A stretch of DNA of 64,000 nucleotides from JAXGXJ01 sp963816155. GTDB lineage: Bacteria > Actinomycetota > Thermoleophilia > RBG-16-64-13. The notes under the pieces are model-generated. The model did no database searches. It had not been told where the DNA came from and was given only the letters and a program-made list of their open reading frames with translations. Below, piece after piece: positions 1 to 7,389 of this stretch. The first letter of the stretch is position 1, and each line of letters opens with the position of its first letter. Where the stretch lies: positions 1-64,000 of the forward strand of contig CAWFJE010000011.1 of the NCBI GenBank assembly GCA_963816155.1, written 5' to 3'. Position numbers and translations under genes: made by a program.

Positions 1-1148
1 GGCACAATAGCCACACTGAGGGTGTACTGCTCGTTCAATATGCGGATGTAGTCCCCGTTATATCTGACTCCTGGGCCGCCTTTGTTCTCCACGGCTCCGG
101 CGCTGAGCACGCAACCACTGATGTCATGGGTGCCGCGCAGCAGCGCGTCGCCGACCACGATCACTACCCCGTAGAACTGAGAAGTGCCACGCCAGTCGAT
201 CGCGATACCGGAGTTCTTGGTGTCCACAACCAGGATCACGGGCCTCTCCGGACTGCCCATGGGGGTGTTTCCCGCGATAGTAATGGGGTCTTCGCTGCTC
301 TCCAGATAGACGACGCTGCCGGGACCGGTATCGGGGTCACAGAGAAAGGCGCTCGCTGCCGCCGACGCGCCGTTGGTGTCGTCGAAGAACGAGCTGGGTT
401 TCGTGTTCTGGGCCATCCGCTTGAGGATGTTGATCAGAGCATCCGGGACGTAGTCGGGGAAGGGGTTCTCCGGCACGGTGACCACACTGATGTTCGCGCC
501 GGGGGAGATATCTTTGTTGAACGCGCCTTTGCCGGTGTAGACAGCGAGCGCGCCTCCCTCCGGTATCGAGCCATGGTACGCGGGGTCGACACTCACGTCC
601 AGGCCCTGGCCGTTGCCACCGGCGGTGTTGGCCACTAGCGCGACATCGGGGATCTCGACCGGCATCTTGAGGCGCTCGGCAAGCACCAGGATTCTGTGCC
701 GGTCGTTGTCGACGTTGCCCTGGCTGTCGATCCACATCTTGTCGTCGCCATTGGAGTCGTACGTCACCCGCTTGCTCGGGTCTGAGGTCGGGTTGTCCGG
801 AGTGTTGTCATAGGTCACGGCCTCTATGAAATCGCCACGGCTGGGATCAGGGAACTGGGTGGTGTCGTCGTAGAAGTCGCGAAACTCTGTCGGAGCCACG
901 GTGACCGATTCCCCGGAAGCGCGTGGCCAAGCCACTCTGAGATCGACCAGAGCAGCGTCAACGCCTGCTTCGGCCACGTTGAAGGCCTTCACATCCTTGC
1001 GTTCTAGCTCAGTGCCGCTGTTGGAGGACCTGACCAACACGAACAGCGCGGTACCGATGATCAGGAATACTAGCGTGAACATCATCACGATGATGATGAC
1101 CGAACCTTCCTGGTTCCTGGAACTGCCTGATGCATCTCTCGTTCTCAC
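1..1148 (-). CDS. PilX-like minor pilin / pilus assembly protein, partial
   Basis: The gene runs off the left edge; 382 codons are visible without a stop. After a short polar N-terminus comes EGSVIIIVMMFTLVFLIIG (about residues 14-32), the Gly-Ser junction and long hydrophobic helix of PilX-type pilus proteins, without the Glu at +5 of classical pilins. The rest is a polar, Gly/Asp-rich domain that includes a GVVIVVGDALLRG segment resembling the C-terminal part of the other PilX-like gene at 7386. The GTG start at 1148 is chosen because AGGTGATC, an exact anti-Shine-Dalgarno complement, ends a few bases upstream; a GTG at 1157 lies inside that motif. It is the third visible gene of the leftward pilin operon, 17 nt after the previous stop. 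Family by pattern; exact role inferred. Confidence 0.72.
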   Translation of the reverse strand, partial: MRTRDASGSSRNQEGSVIIIVMMFTLVFLIIGTALFVLVRSSNSGTELERKDVKAFNVAEAGVDAALVDLRVAWPRASGESVTVAPTEFRDFYDDTTQFPDPSRGDFIEAVTYDNTPDNPTSDPSKRVTYDSNGDDKMWIDSQGNVDNDRHRILVLAERLKMPVEIPDVALVANTAGGNGQGLDVSVDPAYHGSIPEGGALAVYTGKGAFNKDISPGANISVVTVPENPFPDYVPDALINILKRMAQNTKPSSFFDDTNGASAAASAFLCDPDTGPGSVVYLESSEDPITIAGNTPMGSPERPVILVVDTKNSGIAIDWRGTSQFYGVVIVVGDALLRGTHDISGCVLSAGAVENKGGPGVRYNGDYIRILNEQYTLSVAIV

Positions 1149-1165
1149 AGGGATCACCTGACCGC

Positions 1166-1861
1166 TTACTGTCTGAGGTTTCTTGGCTGTACTACCGAAC
1201 TGAGCACGTTCACGGCTGGGCTATTGTTCGGGTCCACGTCGACGCGGAGGTTGATGACCACCTGTCGTATCCGCGTGGGATCGGTGGTCGGCTGGCCCAG
1301 GGCATTCAAGTATGTGAACAGTGGGTGCTCCGTGTTGTCGTTAGCAACATGGGAACTCACGAGGCGAACGGGGATAGCTCCGGCGAAGGAGCAGGTGGCA
1401 TCATCCCCCTGTTCTCTAACCAGCACGTATTGGGTGCCACTCGGACTTGTGAGCGGATCCGGTACGACCCTGAACCGCACCAGCTGGAGACCATGGCTCC
1501 CGTCGCGGTCGGTATCAGTCCACAGAGTGATGGAGAAGGGACCGGCCTCCGGGATCACGGCGTCGTAGGCCGCAACCGTCACCGTGGACGGCTGTCTCGC
1601 TGTTCGGATGAACTCGACCATCTCTGCCATGGCTGCGCGACTCTCTGTCTGTACGGACACGTCCTCTTCCGTGAAGGCATAGGTGCGCGAGAGCCCCGAC
1701 CAGACTCCGTAGATCGCGCCCATGACGACAAGTAGGAGCGACATTGTGACGAGCAATTCCACCAGCGAATACCCCGCCTCTCGGCCGGCCGGTCGACCGG
1801 CCGGCCACTTCGGGCCAGGTGCTGCACGAGTTATCAGCCGATGTCGGGATGGAGTCAACAT
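1166..1861 (-). CDS. PilW/PulJ-like minor prepilin
   Basis: A 231-residue protein with a type III (prepilin) signal: a basic 30-residue leader ending in Gly30, then YSLVELLVTMSLLLVVMGA, with Glu at +5. The leader is long and basic, as in PilW/PulJ-class minor pilins, which sit near the pilus tip after cleavage by PilD. The remaining residues form a soluble domain with one Cys. The ATG at 1861 is chosen over an in-frame start about 105 nt upstream because TAGGAG lies about 8 nt before it and the upstream option would overlap the previous gene. It follows the PASTA-bearing prepilin by 10 nt, so the two are cotranscribed. Role as a minor pilin is inferred from the signal and neighbours. Confidence 0.8.
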   Translation of the reverse strand: MLTPSRHRLITRAAPGPKWPAGRPAGREAGYSLVELLVTMSLLLVVMGAIYGVWSGLSRTYAFTEEDVSVQTESRAAMAEMVEFIRTARQPSTVTVAAYDAVIPEAGPFSITLWTDTDRDGSHGLQLVRFRVVPDPLTSPSGTQYVLVREQGDDATCSFAGAIPVRLVSSHVANDNTEHPLFTYLNALGQPTTDPTRIRQVVINLRVDVDPNNSPAVNVLSSVVQPRNLRQ

Positions 1862-1871
1862 GGATATGCTC

Positions 1872-3593
1872 CTACGGGATGCTGAACGAGGTCGGTGCGC
1901 CGTTGACAGAGAAGTCACCCAACTGAGCGCCGGTGGGCAGATTGAGGTGAATCGTGTAGTGCCCATTGGGCAAGTTCAGTGTGACGGTCGTCTTCTTGTC
2001 GATGCTTCCAGTGAATCTCACGACGCTTCCTTCGTCTAGCACCACGATGGATCGAGCGACCTTGTTCTTGGTGGTGAGGGTCACCGTGTAATTGACCGGT
2101 ATGGGCGCGGAGGCGGTAGCAACCGTCAGGGCCACATTGCTCCCCGAGTCCACCAGAGTCCCTGCGGCGGGGTTCTGGGCAAGCACAGTCCCCGGGGCGG
2201 GGGTGGCCACAACTTGCTCTGTCACGGACCACCCCAGTTCCGCCGCGGTCAGTGCGATCTTCGCGGGGTCCAGCAGCAGGCCGGTCACGGCCGGTACTGC
2301 CACCTTCAGAGTGGGCGCCGTCGCGGGAAGAGTGACGATGTTGCTCATGGCCGCCGATGCTGCTCCAGACCGCTCGCCTGTATCGACCCCATAGATTCGG
2401 TACTGGTAGTAGCGAGGGGCTTCCGGCAGGGGGCGGCCGCACGGGGGGATGTCCTGGAGAGGATCTCCGAGCGGGTCGAGGGCTCCCTTGTCCGTGAAAG
2501 TGGCGGCGGTGGGAGACAGCGTGTTCGTGGGCACGCCCGCATGTGCCGGAGCCACGGTCACCGGTGTCCAGGCGCCTATCGGGGTGCCGGCGGCGTTTAC
2601 CTCCATCCTCTCCAGCACGTATCGCGCTCTGTCTCGCTCGGTCCCGGGAAGCCAGGTCAGCGAGACCGTGGTTTCAGAGGTGGCCGTGGCGGTGAAGTTG
2701 GTGGGCGGGTCCGGCGGGCCTTTCTCCACGCGCACTCGAAGAATCCAAGTGTTGCCGGGTTCCTTGAAAGCATTCAGCATGGAGACCATGAGGTCCCAGT
2801 ACCCGTCGGGTATGGGTATGGTACGTGCGTCGAGGCTGTACTGGAACCAGATGTCGTTCACCGCGGCCGGTGATCCACCCACACTCGCGTGCAACGCGGT
2901 CTTGTCGACGTCCATCACAGCCACCTTGCCTCCCGCGTCGTCTCGGAATGCGGAGGTCAGAGAGATATTGTTCGGCGACGGCAGCGGCAACGAGAGGGTG
3001 TTGTAGGCCATGAACCAGTCGGATTGAGCGATGTGGTACTTGACCGTGGTGAGGCGACCGTCGGTGGCCAGCAAGGGGAACGGTGTTCCTCCAGGAGCGA
3101 GATTATCCGGACTGGTGTTGTCGACCTCCAGCCAGGAGCCTCGCGGGCCCAGGTACTGCTGGGCGACCATGGTCTTCACCACGGCCGGAGAGGCGACAGG
3201 CGGAGCGTCCCACGTGACCGTGACTTGAACGCTCTTGACGGCTTGATCGGGCATCGCCTCGTCTGCGACGTCGTAGTCGATCGAGAAAGTCATATTGCGC
3301 TCCGGCACCACGACCTCAGTGCCAAAAAGGGCCTCGAGGGTTCTGGGGTTGCCCGGGTCGGTGTCTTCGGTGAGTATCTCTCGATAGTCGAGCTGGCGGA
3401 TCTGCTCGATCTTCTCACGTGCGATGTTGGTGGCCATGCTCTTGAAACGGGCGCTGGAAGACTGATTGAGACCTTGTAGGAAGAAGGGGAGGAAGCCGGC
3501 CATCACCACAAGCAGCAGCAGCGTACCGACCATGAGCTCTATGAGGCCGAAGCCGGCCTCGGCGCTGGTTGGACTTCTCCGGCTGATTCTCAT
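1872..3593 (-). CDS. PilV-like prepilin with fibronectin type III and PASTA domains
   Basis: A 573-residue protein, about three times the size of a usual minor pilin. Residues 1-14 are a prepilin leader ending AEAG, followed by FGLIELMVGTLLLLVVMAG with Glu at +5. Residues about 15-130 resemble a PilV/PulI-type pilin domain. After a long central region, about 293-425 reads as a fibronectin type III domain (PPDPPTNFTA..., VSLTW, YQYRIYGVD). About 431-493 reads as a PASTA domain (VPAVTGLLLDPA..., AAELGWSV, VLAQNPAAGTLVDSGSNV). A final beta-type module of about 75 residues includes FTGSIDKKTTVTLNLP. It is first in the leftward operon and sits downstream of a sigma-28-type promoter. PASTA domains normally occur in penicillin-binding proteins and Ser/Thr kinases; a cell-wall or carbohydrate-binding pilus adhesin is inference. 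Confidence 0.8.
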   Translation of the reverse strand: MRISRRSPTSAEAGFGLIELMVGTLLLLVVMAGFLPFFLQGLNQSSSARFKSMATNIAREKIEQIRQLDYREILTEDTDPGNPRTLEALFGTEVVVPERNMTFSIDYDVADEAMPDQAVKSVQVTVTWDAPPVASPAVVKTMVAQQYLGPRGSWLEVDNTSPDNLAPGGTPFPLLATDGRLTTVKYHIAQSDWFMAYNTLSLPLPSPNNISLTSAFRDDAGGKVAVMDVDKTALHASVGGSPAAVNDIWFQYSLDARTIPIPDGYWDLMVSMLNAFKEPGNTWILRVRVEKGPPDPPTNFTATATSETTVSLTWLPGTERDRARYVLERMEVNAAGTPIGAWTPVTVAPAHAGVPTNTLSPTAATFTDKGALDPLGDPLQDIPPCGRPLPEAPRYYQYRIYGVDTGERSGAASAAMSNIVTLPATAPTLKVAVPAVTGLLLDPAKIALTAAELGWSVTEQVVATPAPGTVLAQNPAAGTLVDSGSNVALTVATASAPIPVNYTVTLTTKNKVARSIVVLDEGSVVRFTGSIDKKTTVTLNLPNGHYTIHLNLPTGAQLGDFSVNGAPTSFSIP

Positions 3594-3724
3594 CTGCTCT
3601 CTCCCAGAAAGACGTGGACTCGGAGACAGTCAAGACGCGGCATCTCGACCACCGCTTCGTCCTGCCTCTTGATTCGGACGTTCCGCAGTCGTGATTACCG
3701 CTTCTTCTACGCTCCTGTGACTAA

Positions 3725-3752
3725 GTATCGGCGAAGCGAGTACTCGTCTTTA
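3725..3752 (-). promoter_or_regulatory. Sigma-28 (FliA/SigD)-type promoter for leftward pilin operon
   Basis: On the reverse strand the -35 box is TAAAGACG (3752-3745) and the -10 box GCCGATAC (3732-3725). TAAA and the -10 are separated by 16 nt, within the 14-16 nt of the sigma-D consensus TAAA-N14-16-GCCGATAT. Expected transcription start is near 3719, about 126 nt before the ATG at 3593. The -10 octamer is identical to that of the opposing promoter. Confidence 0.68.
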
Positions 3753-3930
3753 GCAGGCCGCCGCGCCGCAGTCCATATAGACGGCGGCAGCCGAACTTCG
3801 TGTCGGACGCCGTGAACTTGTGCCGGATCGACGTCGGGAACGCCCCCAGTCACATATGTGTGCGAGGACGATGGTCGATAGGTGCGACGGCGGTGGCGGC
3901 AAGATGCGCCGAACGTCGCACGGTTACGGC

Positions 3931-3957
3931 TAAAGTCCTGCGCCAGAGTGCCGATAC
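3931..3957 (+). promoter_or_regulatory. Sigma-28 (FliA/SigD)-type promoter for pilA
   Basis: TAAAGTCC (3931-3938), an 11-nt spacer, then GCCGATAC (3950-3957). This matches the FliA consensus TAAAGTTT-N11-GCCGATAA at 13 of 16 positions, with exact spacing. Expected start is near 3963, giving a leader of about 84 nt before the pilin ATG at 4047. Confidence 0.72.
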
Positions 3958-3962
3958 AGGGA

Positions 3963-4046
3963 CCACGCATCACTGATGGATGCGCTAGATCGCGAGTTGT
4001 TCGCGGTCTGCAGACAAAAAGGTCCGCGAACAGGAGGAGGAGCACA
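3963..4046 (+). promoter_or_regulatory. Structured 5' leader of pilA with competing hairpins
   Basis: The predicted leader folds as a 6-bp hairpin (3966-3971 with 3979-3984) followed by an 8-bp hairpin (3988-3995 with 4001-4008, one G.U). The segment GTTCGCGG (3999-4006) can instead pair perfectly with CCGCGAAC (4024-4031), which ends exactly where the strong ribosome binding site AGGAGGAGG (4032-4040) begins. The two long pairings exclude each other. It does not match the c-di-GMP aptamer consensus. Regulation by the leader is inference. Confidence 0.45.
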
Positions 4047-4505
4047 ATGCTCAGTCGTATGCGCAAAAGGATGAAGGGTGAAAAGGGTTTCACTCTCATC
4101 GAACTGTTGGTGGTGATCATCATCATCGCCATCCTGGCGGCTATCGCCATCCCGACCTTCCTGGGGCAGCGGCAGAAAGCTCAGGACGCAGCTGCTAAGT
4201 CACTGGTCCGGAATGCCATGACCGCCGCTGAATCCGCCTACGTCGATATCCGAAGCTTCGATCCCCTTGCCGATCCGGCGATTGATGCGGCCGTGCTCGG
4301 GGCGATCGAACCTTCGATTGTCTGGGATGGTGGGCAAGACGCACAGCTGAATGAAGTTGCGTATGCCGGTGTGTCGGAGAACGAGTACACGATCGAAAGC
4401 ACGTCCCAATCCGAGAAGATATTCAGCGTCGAGGTGGACAAAGGTGCTGGTGGGGGTACGACGTTCTTCGTGGACGATGGTGGTACGGTGACGGAAGGCT
4501 GGTAG
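4047..4505 (+). CDS. Type IV pilin, PilA-type major subunit (copy 1)
   Basis: A 152-residue prepilin with leader MLSRMRKRMKGEKG, cleavage after Gly14, and mature start FTLIELLVVIIIIAILAAIA with Phe at +1 and Glu at +5. This is followed by IPTFLGQRQKAQDAAAKS, the usual pilin alpha-1 continuation. The C-terminal domain is small and acidic, without a disulfide pair. The ATG at 4047 is fixed by AGGAGGAGG 6 nt upstream; longer in-frame starts would run through the predicted leader RNA. It is the first gene of the rightward operon, under the sigma-28-type promoter at 3931. The second copy at 4708 is shared only in the N-terminal helix. The strong ribosome binding site and first position suggest a main fibre subunit, which is inference. 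Confidence 0.9.
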   Translation: MLSRMRKRMKGEKGFTLIELLVVIIIIAILAAIAIPTFLGQRQKAQDAAAKSLVRNAMTAAESAYVDIRSFDPLADPAIDAAVLGAIEPSIVWDGGQDAQLNEVAYAGVSENEYTIESTSQSEKIFSVEVDKGAGGGTTFFVDDGGTVTEGW

Positions 4506-4590
4506 AAGTTTCTCCCTCGGTCGCGAGCATGGCCGGGGCTCCGCGTGGCAAAGCGGCGCCTAGGTCAAGCTGGCGGTCGAACGGAGCGAC

Positions 4591-4621
4591 GGGGCAGCGG
4601 CTCGCAAGGAGTCGCTGCCCC
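4591..4621 (+). terminator. Strong hairpin between the two pilA genes
   Basis: GGGGCAGCGGCTC pairs with GAGTCGCTGCCCC (13 bp with one G.U) around a GCAAG loop. No T-run follows. It could stop or attenuate transcription after the first pilin, or protect the 3' end of its mRNA. Confidence 0.6.
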
Positions 4622-4707
4622 TACTCGATATAGATTGACGATGCAGGGCTGAACTTCGAGTGGGTCCTGTGCTACTGCGAGGTGCCGAGCACAAGGAGGC
4701 GACGGGC

Positions 4708-5214
4708 ATGCGGAGGACCATTGGGAAGTTGACCAGGGGAGAGGGGGGCTTCACTCTCATTGAACTCCTGGTTGTGATAATTATCATTGCAATCTTAGCC
4801 AGTATTGCCATCCCCACCTTCTTGGGCCAGCGAGAGAAAGCCCAAGATACCGCGGCATACACGCTGGTCCGCAACGCTCTTACGGCCATGCAGACCGCCT
4901 TCGTTGACACCGGCGGATATACGGGGATCGATGCGGCAGTGCTCGAAGCCCTGGAAACGACTTGGGTCTGGGTAGACAACGGTGAGGGTTTGGTGAGCAC
5001 GAGTCCCCCGGGCATCACTCCCGGTTCCGGGGTTGTGGCTAGGGCCGAGGAGAATGAGATCGCTTTCAACATTAACTCCGATACAGTGGTCGACCTGGCC
5101 AGCAGGAGTGCGAGTGGCAACTGGTTCGGAATCCAGGTCGACACAGTTAATCTCACGGAAACGGGGTATGTGAAAGTCAAGCTGATCGATGGGAGTGCCG
5201 AGATCGGCTGGTAA
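4708..5214 (+). CDS. Type IV pilin, PilA-type (copy 2)
   Basis: A 168-residue prepilin with leader MRRTIGKLTRGEGG, mature start FTLIELLVVIIIIAILASIA, then IPTFLGQREKAQDTAAYT, almost identical to copy 1 through the alpha-1 helix. The globular domain diverges and is longer, with no Cys. The ATG at 4708 is preceded by AAGGAGGC at 7 nt, so a GTG-type extension to 4660 is rejected. The gap to copy 1 is 202 nt and contains a strong hairpin, so the two may be expressed at different levels. It may be an alternative fibre subunit or a variant used under other conditions; that is inference. The TGG-ending C-terminus (IGW) resembles that of copy 1 (EGW). Confidence 0.88.
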   Translation: MRRTIGKLTRGEGGFTLIELLVVIIIIAILASIAIPTFLGQREKAQDTAAYTLVRNALTAMQTAFVDTGGYTGIDAAVLEALETTWVWVDNGEGLVSTSPPGITPGSGVVARAEENEIAFNINSDTVVDLASRSASGNWFGIQVDTVNLTETGYVKVKLIDGSAEIGW

Positions 5215-5577
5215 TCCGGCGGCCATCCAGTAGCCAGGCCGCGTTGTTCCGGGGACGCCGCCAGTAGCTTTGGCTCCAAGCTCACCCGGCTACGTCACTC
5301 AAGATCGTGAGTTCGCCGCAGAGCCGCGACATCGCTCGCGAGAACCTGATCGCGCGGGAGTCTGCGCGGCGCGCGTGCCGTTTCGATCTGACCCAAGCGG
5401 TCGCCCAGCATCTGCACGGCAATCACCCCCCCTCACTCGCCCGAGCGTCGGGACACCCAGTGATGAGAGAGCAGTGCGGAGACGACCCTCCGCAGGATCT
5501 TGAGGGCGATGCCTGCGCGCCAAACTAGGACCAAAGTAGGTGGCCCACCGGGGAGCGCATCTTTCAGACTCTAGCGC
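5215..5577. other. Intergenic region without recognised gene
   Basis: About 360 nt between pilA copy 2 and the FimT-like gene. No credible coding frame, tRNA or clear promoter was recognised. The long open frames here are rich in Arg/Ser/Pro and look like out-of-frame high-GC sequence. GGGGAGC near 5550 lies too far from the next ATG to be a convincing ribosome binding site. Confidence 0.5.
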
Positions 5578-6060
5578 ATGGACCGGTATCTCCTCATCCG
5601 ATCGAAGCGCGGTCACACACTTATTGAACTGGTGGTGGTCGTAGCCCTGCTGGGGGCGTGCACGGTTGTCGGCGTGGTCTCGGTGGCGTCCGGTGTGGGG
5701 GCCCAGGAGGCCAGAGGCGCGGCCCAGAGCTGGCAGGCAGCCGCGGCTTGGGCCCAAGCTGGTGTTCTCTGGCACGGCGGGTCGGTTGCTCTCCACTACG
5801 AAGAGGGCACGCTCGCAACGGAGCACGACTTCTCACTATGCGGGGGAAGCCTCGGCTCCTCAGCGCCGGCTGCGACGGCGAGTGCGAACGTAGCCCGCTG
5901 GATCGACGGAGAAGGGGTGGCGGTGAGCTTCTCGGGCTCGCTGGCCTCGCCCGACGGCGGCGGCTCGATCTACTTCGATGCCCTCAGGATTCGCAATCGC
6001 GTGGTTGTGCGTCCGGAAAGTGGGCTCACGGTCCGCAGCTTCATGGTGGTTGAGCCATGA
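5578..6060 (+). CDS. FimT/GspH-like pseudopilin
   Basis: A 160-residue prepilin-like protein. The leader MDRYLLIRSKRG is cleaved before HTLIELVVVVALLGACTVVG, with Glu at +5. This short leader and mid-size beta-rich domain fit FimT/GspH-type minor pilins, which prime pilus assembly or bind DNA in some species. The body contains one Cys pair candidate at most. The ATG at 5578 has no strong ribosome binding site at normal distance, so the start is less certain than its neighbours. The stop overlaps the next gene by 4 nt (ATGA), showing translational coupling with the following PilV-like gene. Confidence 0.78.
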   Translation: MDRYLLIRSKRGHTLIELVVVVALLGACTVVGVVSVASGVGAQEARGAAQSWQAAAAWAQAGVLWHGGSVALHYEEGTLATEHDFSLCGGSLGSSAPAATASANVARWIDGEGVAVSFSGSLASPDGGGSIYFDALRIRNRVVVRPESGLTVRSFMVVEP

Positions 6061-6794
6061 GCGGCCTCAGGTGGGAAGTGCGACGTCAGCGGCCCCTTTG
6101 GCGGTCTTCTCCGGGATGGATCCTCCTTGAAGTCATGGTGGCCGTGGTGGTAGCGGGCATCCTGCTGGGCCCGCTCGCCGGGGCAATGATGTCCGCCTCC
6201 ACTCAGGCGGCCCGCGTCCGTGCGCAGGCCAGCGGTCTGTCCGAGCGATCTCTTGACGCTGCGGCCATGGATGCCTGGGTCTGGGGAGGGCTCGTCGTAT
6301 CCGCGAAGTGGCGTCCAGGTCCGGCCCTGGAAGTTGACACGCGACTTCCAGAAGGAGCTGCGGACGATGCCAGCGTGGGACTCTGGGTCGACGGGTGGTT
6401 CCACGGAGAGTGGCCGACAAATCCCCTTGGCTCGGCAGTGATCGAGACCGCGACATGGTCCGACTGCCAAGGCCGAGAGGCGGTACTCAGAGTGCGGACA
6501 ACCGAGGCTGCGTGGGGACCGCCTTGGAGGTCGCTCGTGCCCGGCTTCGACGGCCTGGTTGCGATTGGGCCGGCGCCGAGCGCGGGTAGTCCCGGCTCCG
6601 GCGAAGCGGTGATTCATCCCCCCAACGCCGGCAGTCCGAGGCTCGACCTCTCTTGGACGGCAGGGCCGCCCCCGGAATCCTTGTTGCCTTGCGTGTTCGA
6701 GGCCGTCGCCATCGGCCCGGTGGGCGCAGCCCTCGACGAGTCGGCTCAGTCCTGGATGATGGAGGCCGGTCGTGCCCTGGATGTGTATTTCTAA
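6057..6794 (+). CDS. PilV-like minor prepilin
   Basis: A 245-residue protein with a 20-residue basic leader ending SSPG, followed by WILLEVMVAVVVAGILLGPL. Trp occupies +1 and Glu is at +5, so the type III signal is intact except for the unusual aromatic +1. The segment resembles PilV/PulI minor pilins. The remaining 200 residues form a Trp-rich soluble domain. It starts 4 nt before the preceding stop and overlaps the next gene by 23 nt, so the four minor-pilin genes from 5578 to 8434 are one translational unit. Function in tip-complex assembly is inferred from family and position. Confidence 0.76.
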   Translation: MSGLRWEVRRQRPLWRSSPGWILLEVMVAVVVAGILLGPLAGAMMSASTQAARVRAQASGLSERSLDAAAMDAWVWGGLVVSAKWRPGPALEVDTRLPEGAADDASVGLWVDGWFHGEWPTNPLGSAVIETATWSDCQGREAVLRVRTTEAAWGPPWRSLVPGFDGLVAIGPAPSAGSPGSGEAVIHPPNAGSPRLDLSWTAGPPPESLLPCVFEAVAIGPVGAALDESAQSWMMEAGRALDVYF

Positions 6795-7389
6795 GCGGCC
6801 GCTGACTCACGTGGAGTCCGGGTTCGGAGTCATAGAACTCGTGCTGGGCCTGTCTTTGGCCCTTTGTTTGGCTGTGGCGGTGGGGCCGCTCGTGACCTCG
6901 CTGCAAAAGGAGGGGGTGGAGCAGGCCGACCGGTCGGTGCAGGCTCTGCAGGCCAGGGTGGCGCTCGCCCGTTTCGAGCGAGACATGCGTCTGGCAGGCG
7001 GGAGCGGGTGCCCGTTTCCCAGCAGTGGTGCCCTGCTCGAGGCCGGAGCCTCTCGCGTGGTCCTCCTCGTGCCACGGCAACTCGGTTCGGCTCCCATCAT
7101 TGTGGAATGGGAGATCACGGGCTCCAAACTCATGCGTCGTTGGGGGGCATGTCCGTCCACCCGACCGGCAGTCTATGCGACGTCGCTGTTTGTAGACAGC
7201 AAGACCATGCTCGAGGGGGTCCACCCAGGCAGCCACCTCTCCTATCTGGTCGGGCAACGCGCTGTCGTTCCCCCGCTGGGACGTTCCCAACTGGCCGCGG
7301 TCGACAAGGTTGTGCTCGAACTCCTGGTAGCGCCGCTCGGCCTCGAGCACCCTGCGCCCATCACCACCGCAGGAAGGGTCGGGCGGTGA
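6772..7389 (+). CDS. PilW-like minor prepilin
   Basis: A 205-residue protein with leader ending HVESG, then FGVIELVLGLSLALCLAVAV: Phe at +1, Glu at +5. GTG at 6772 is preferred because GGAGG lies 6 nt before it; the ATG at 6781 would be 15 nt away. The helix is followed by an amphipathic region (ALQARVALARFERDMRLAGG) typical of PilW/PulJ minor pilins. It overlaps the previous gene by 23 nt and shares GTGA with the next one. Confidence 0.76.
   Translation: MPWMCISKRPLTHVESGFGVIELVLGLSLALCLAVAVGPLVTSLQKEGVEQADRSVQALQARVALARFERDMRLAGGSGCPFPSSGALLEAGASRVVLLVPRQLGSAPIIVEWEITGSKLMRRWGACPSTRPAVYATSLFVDSKTMLEGVHPGSHLSYLVGQRAVVPPLGRSQLAAVDKVVLELLVAPLGLEHPAPITTAGRVGR

Noticed and set aside
3594..4046. 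c-di-GMP riboswitch before the pilin genes
   Set aside because: Such aptamers precede some pilus genes, but the conserved GGNCACGCACAGGGCAAACC core is not found on either strand.
3882..4046. N-terminal extension of the first pilin by 55 residues
   Set aside because: The extension covers the sigma-28-type promoter and leader and has no ribosome binding site, whereas AGGAGGAGG marks the ATG at 4047.
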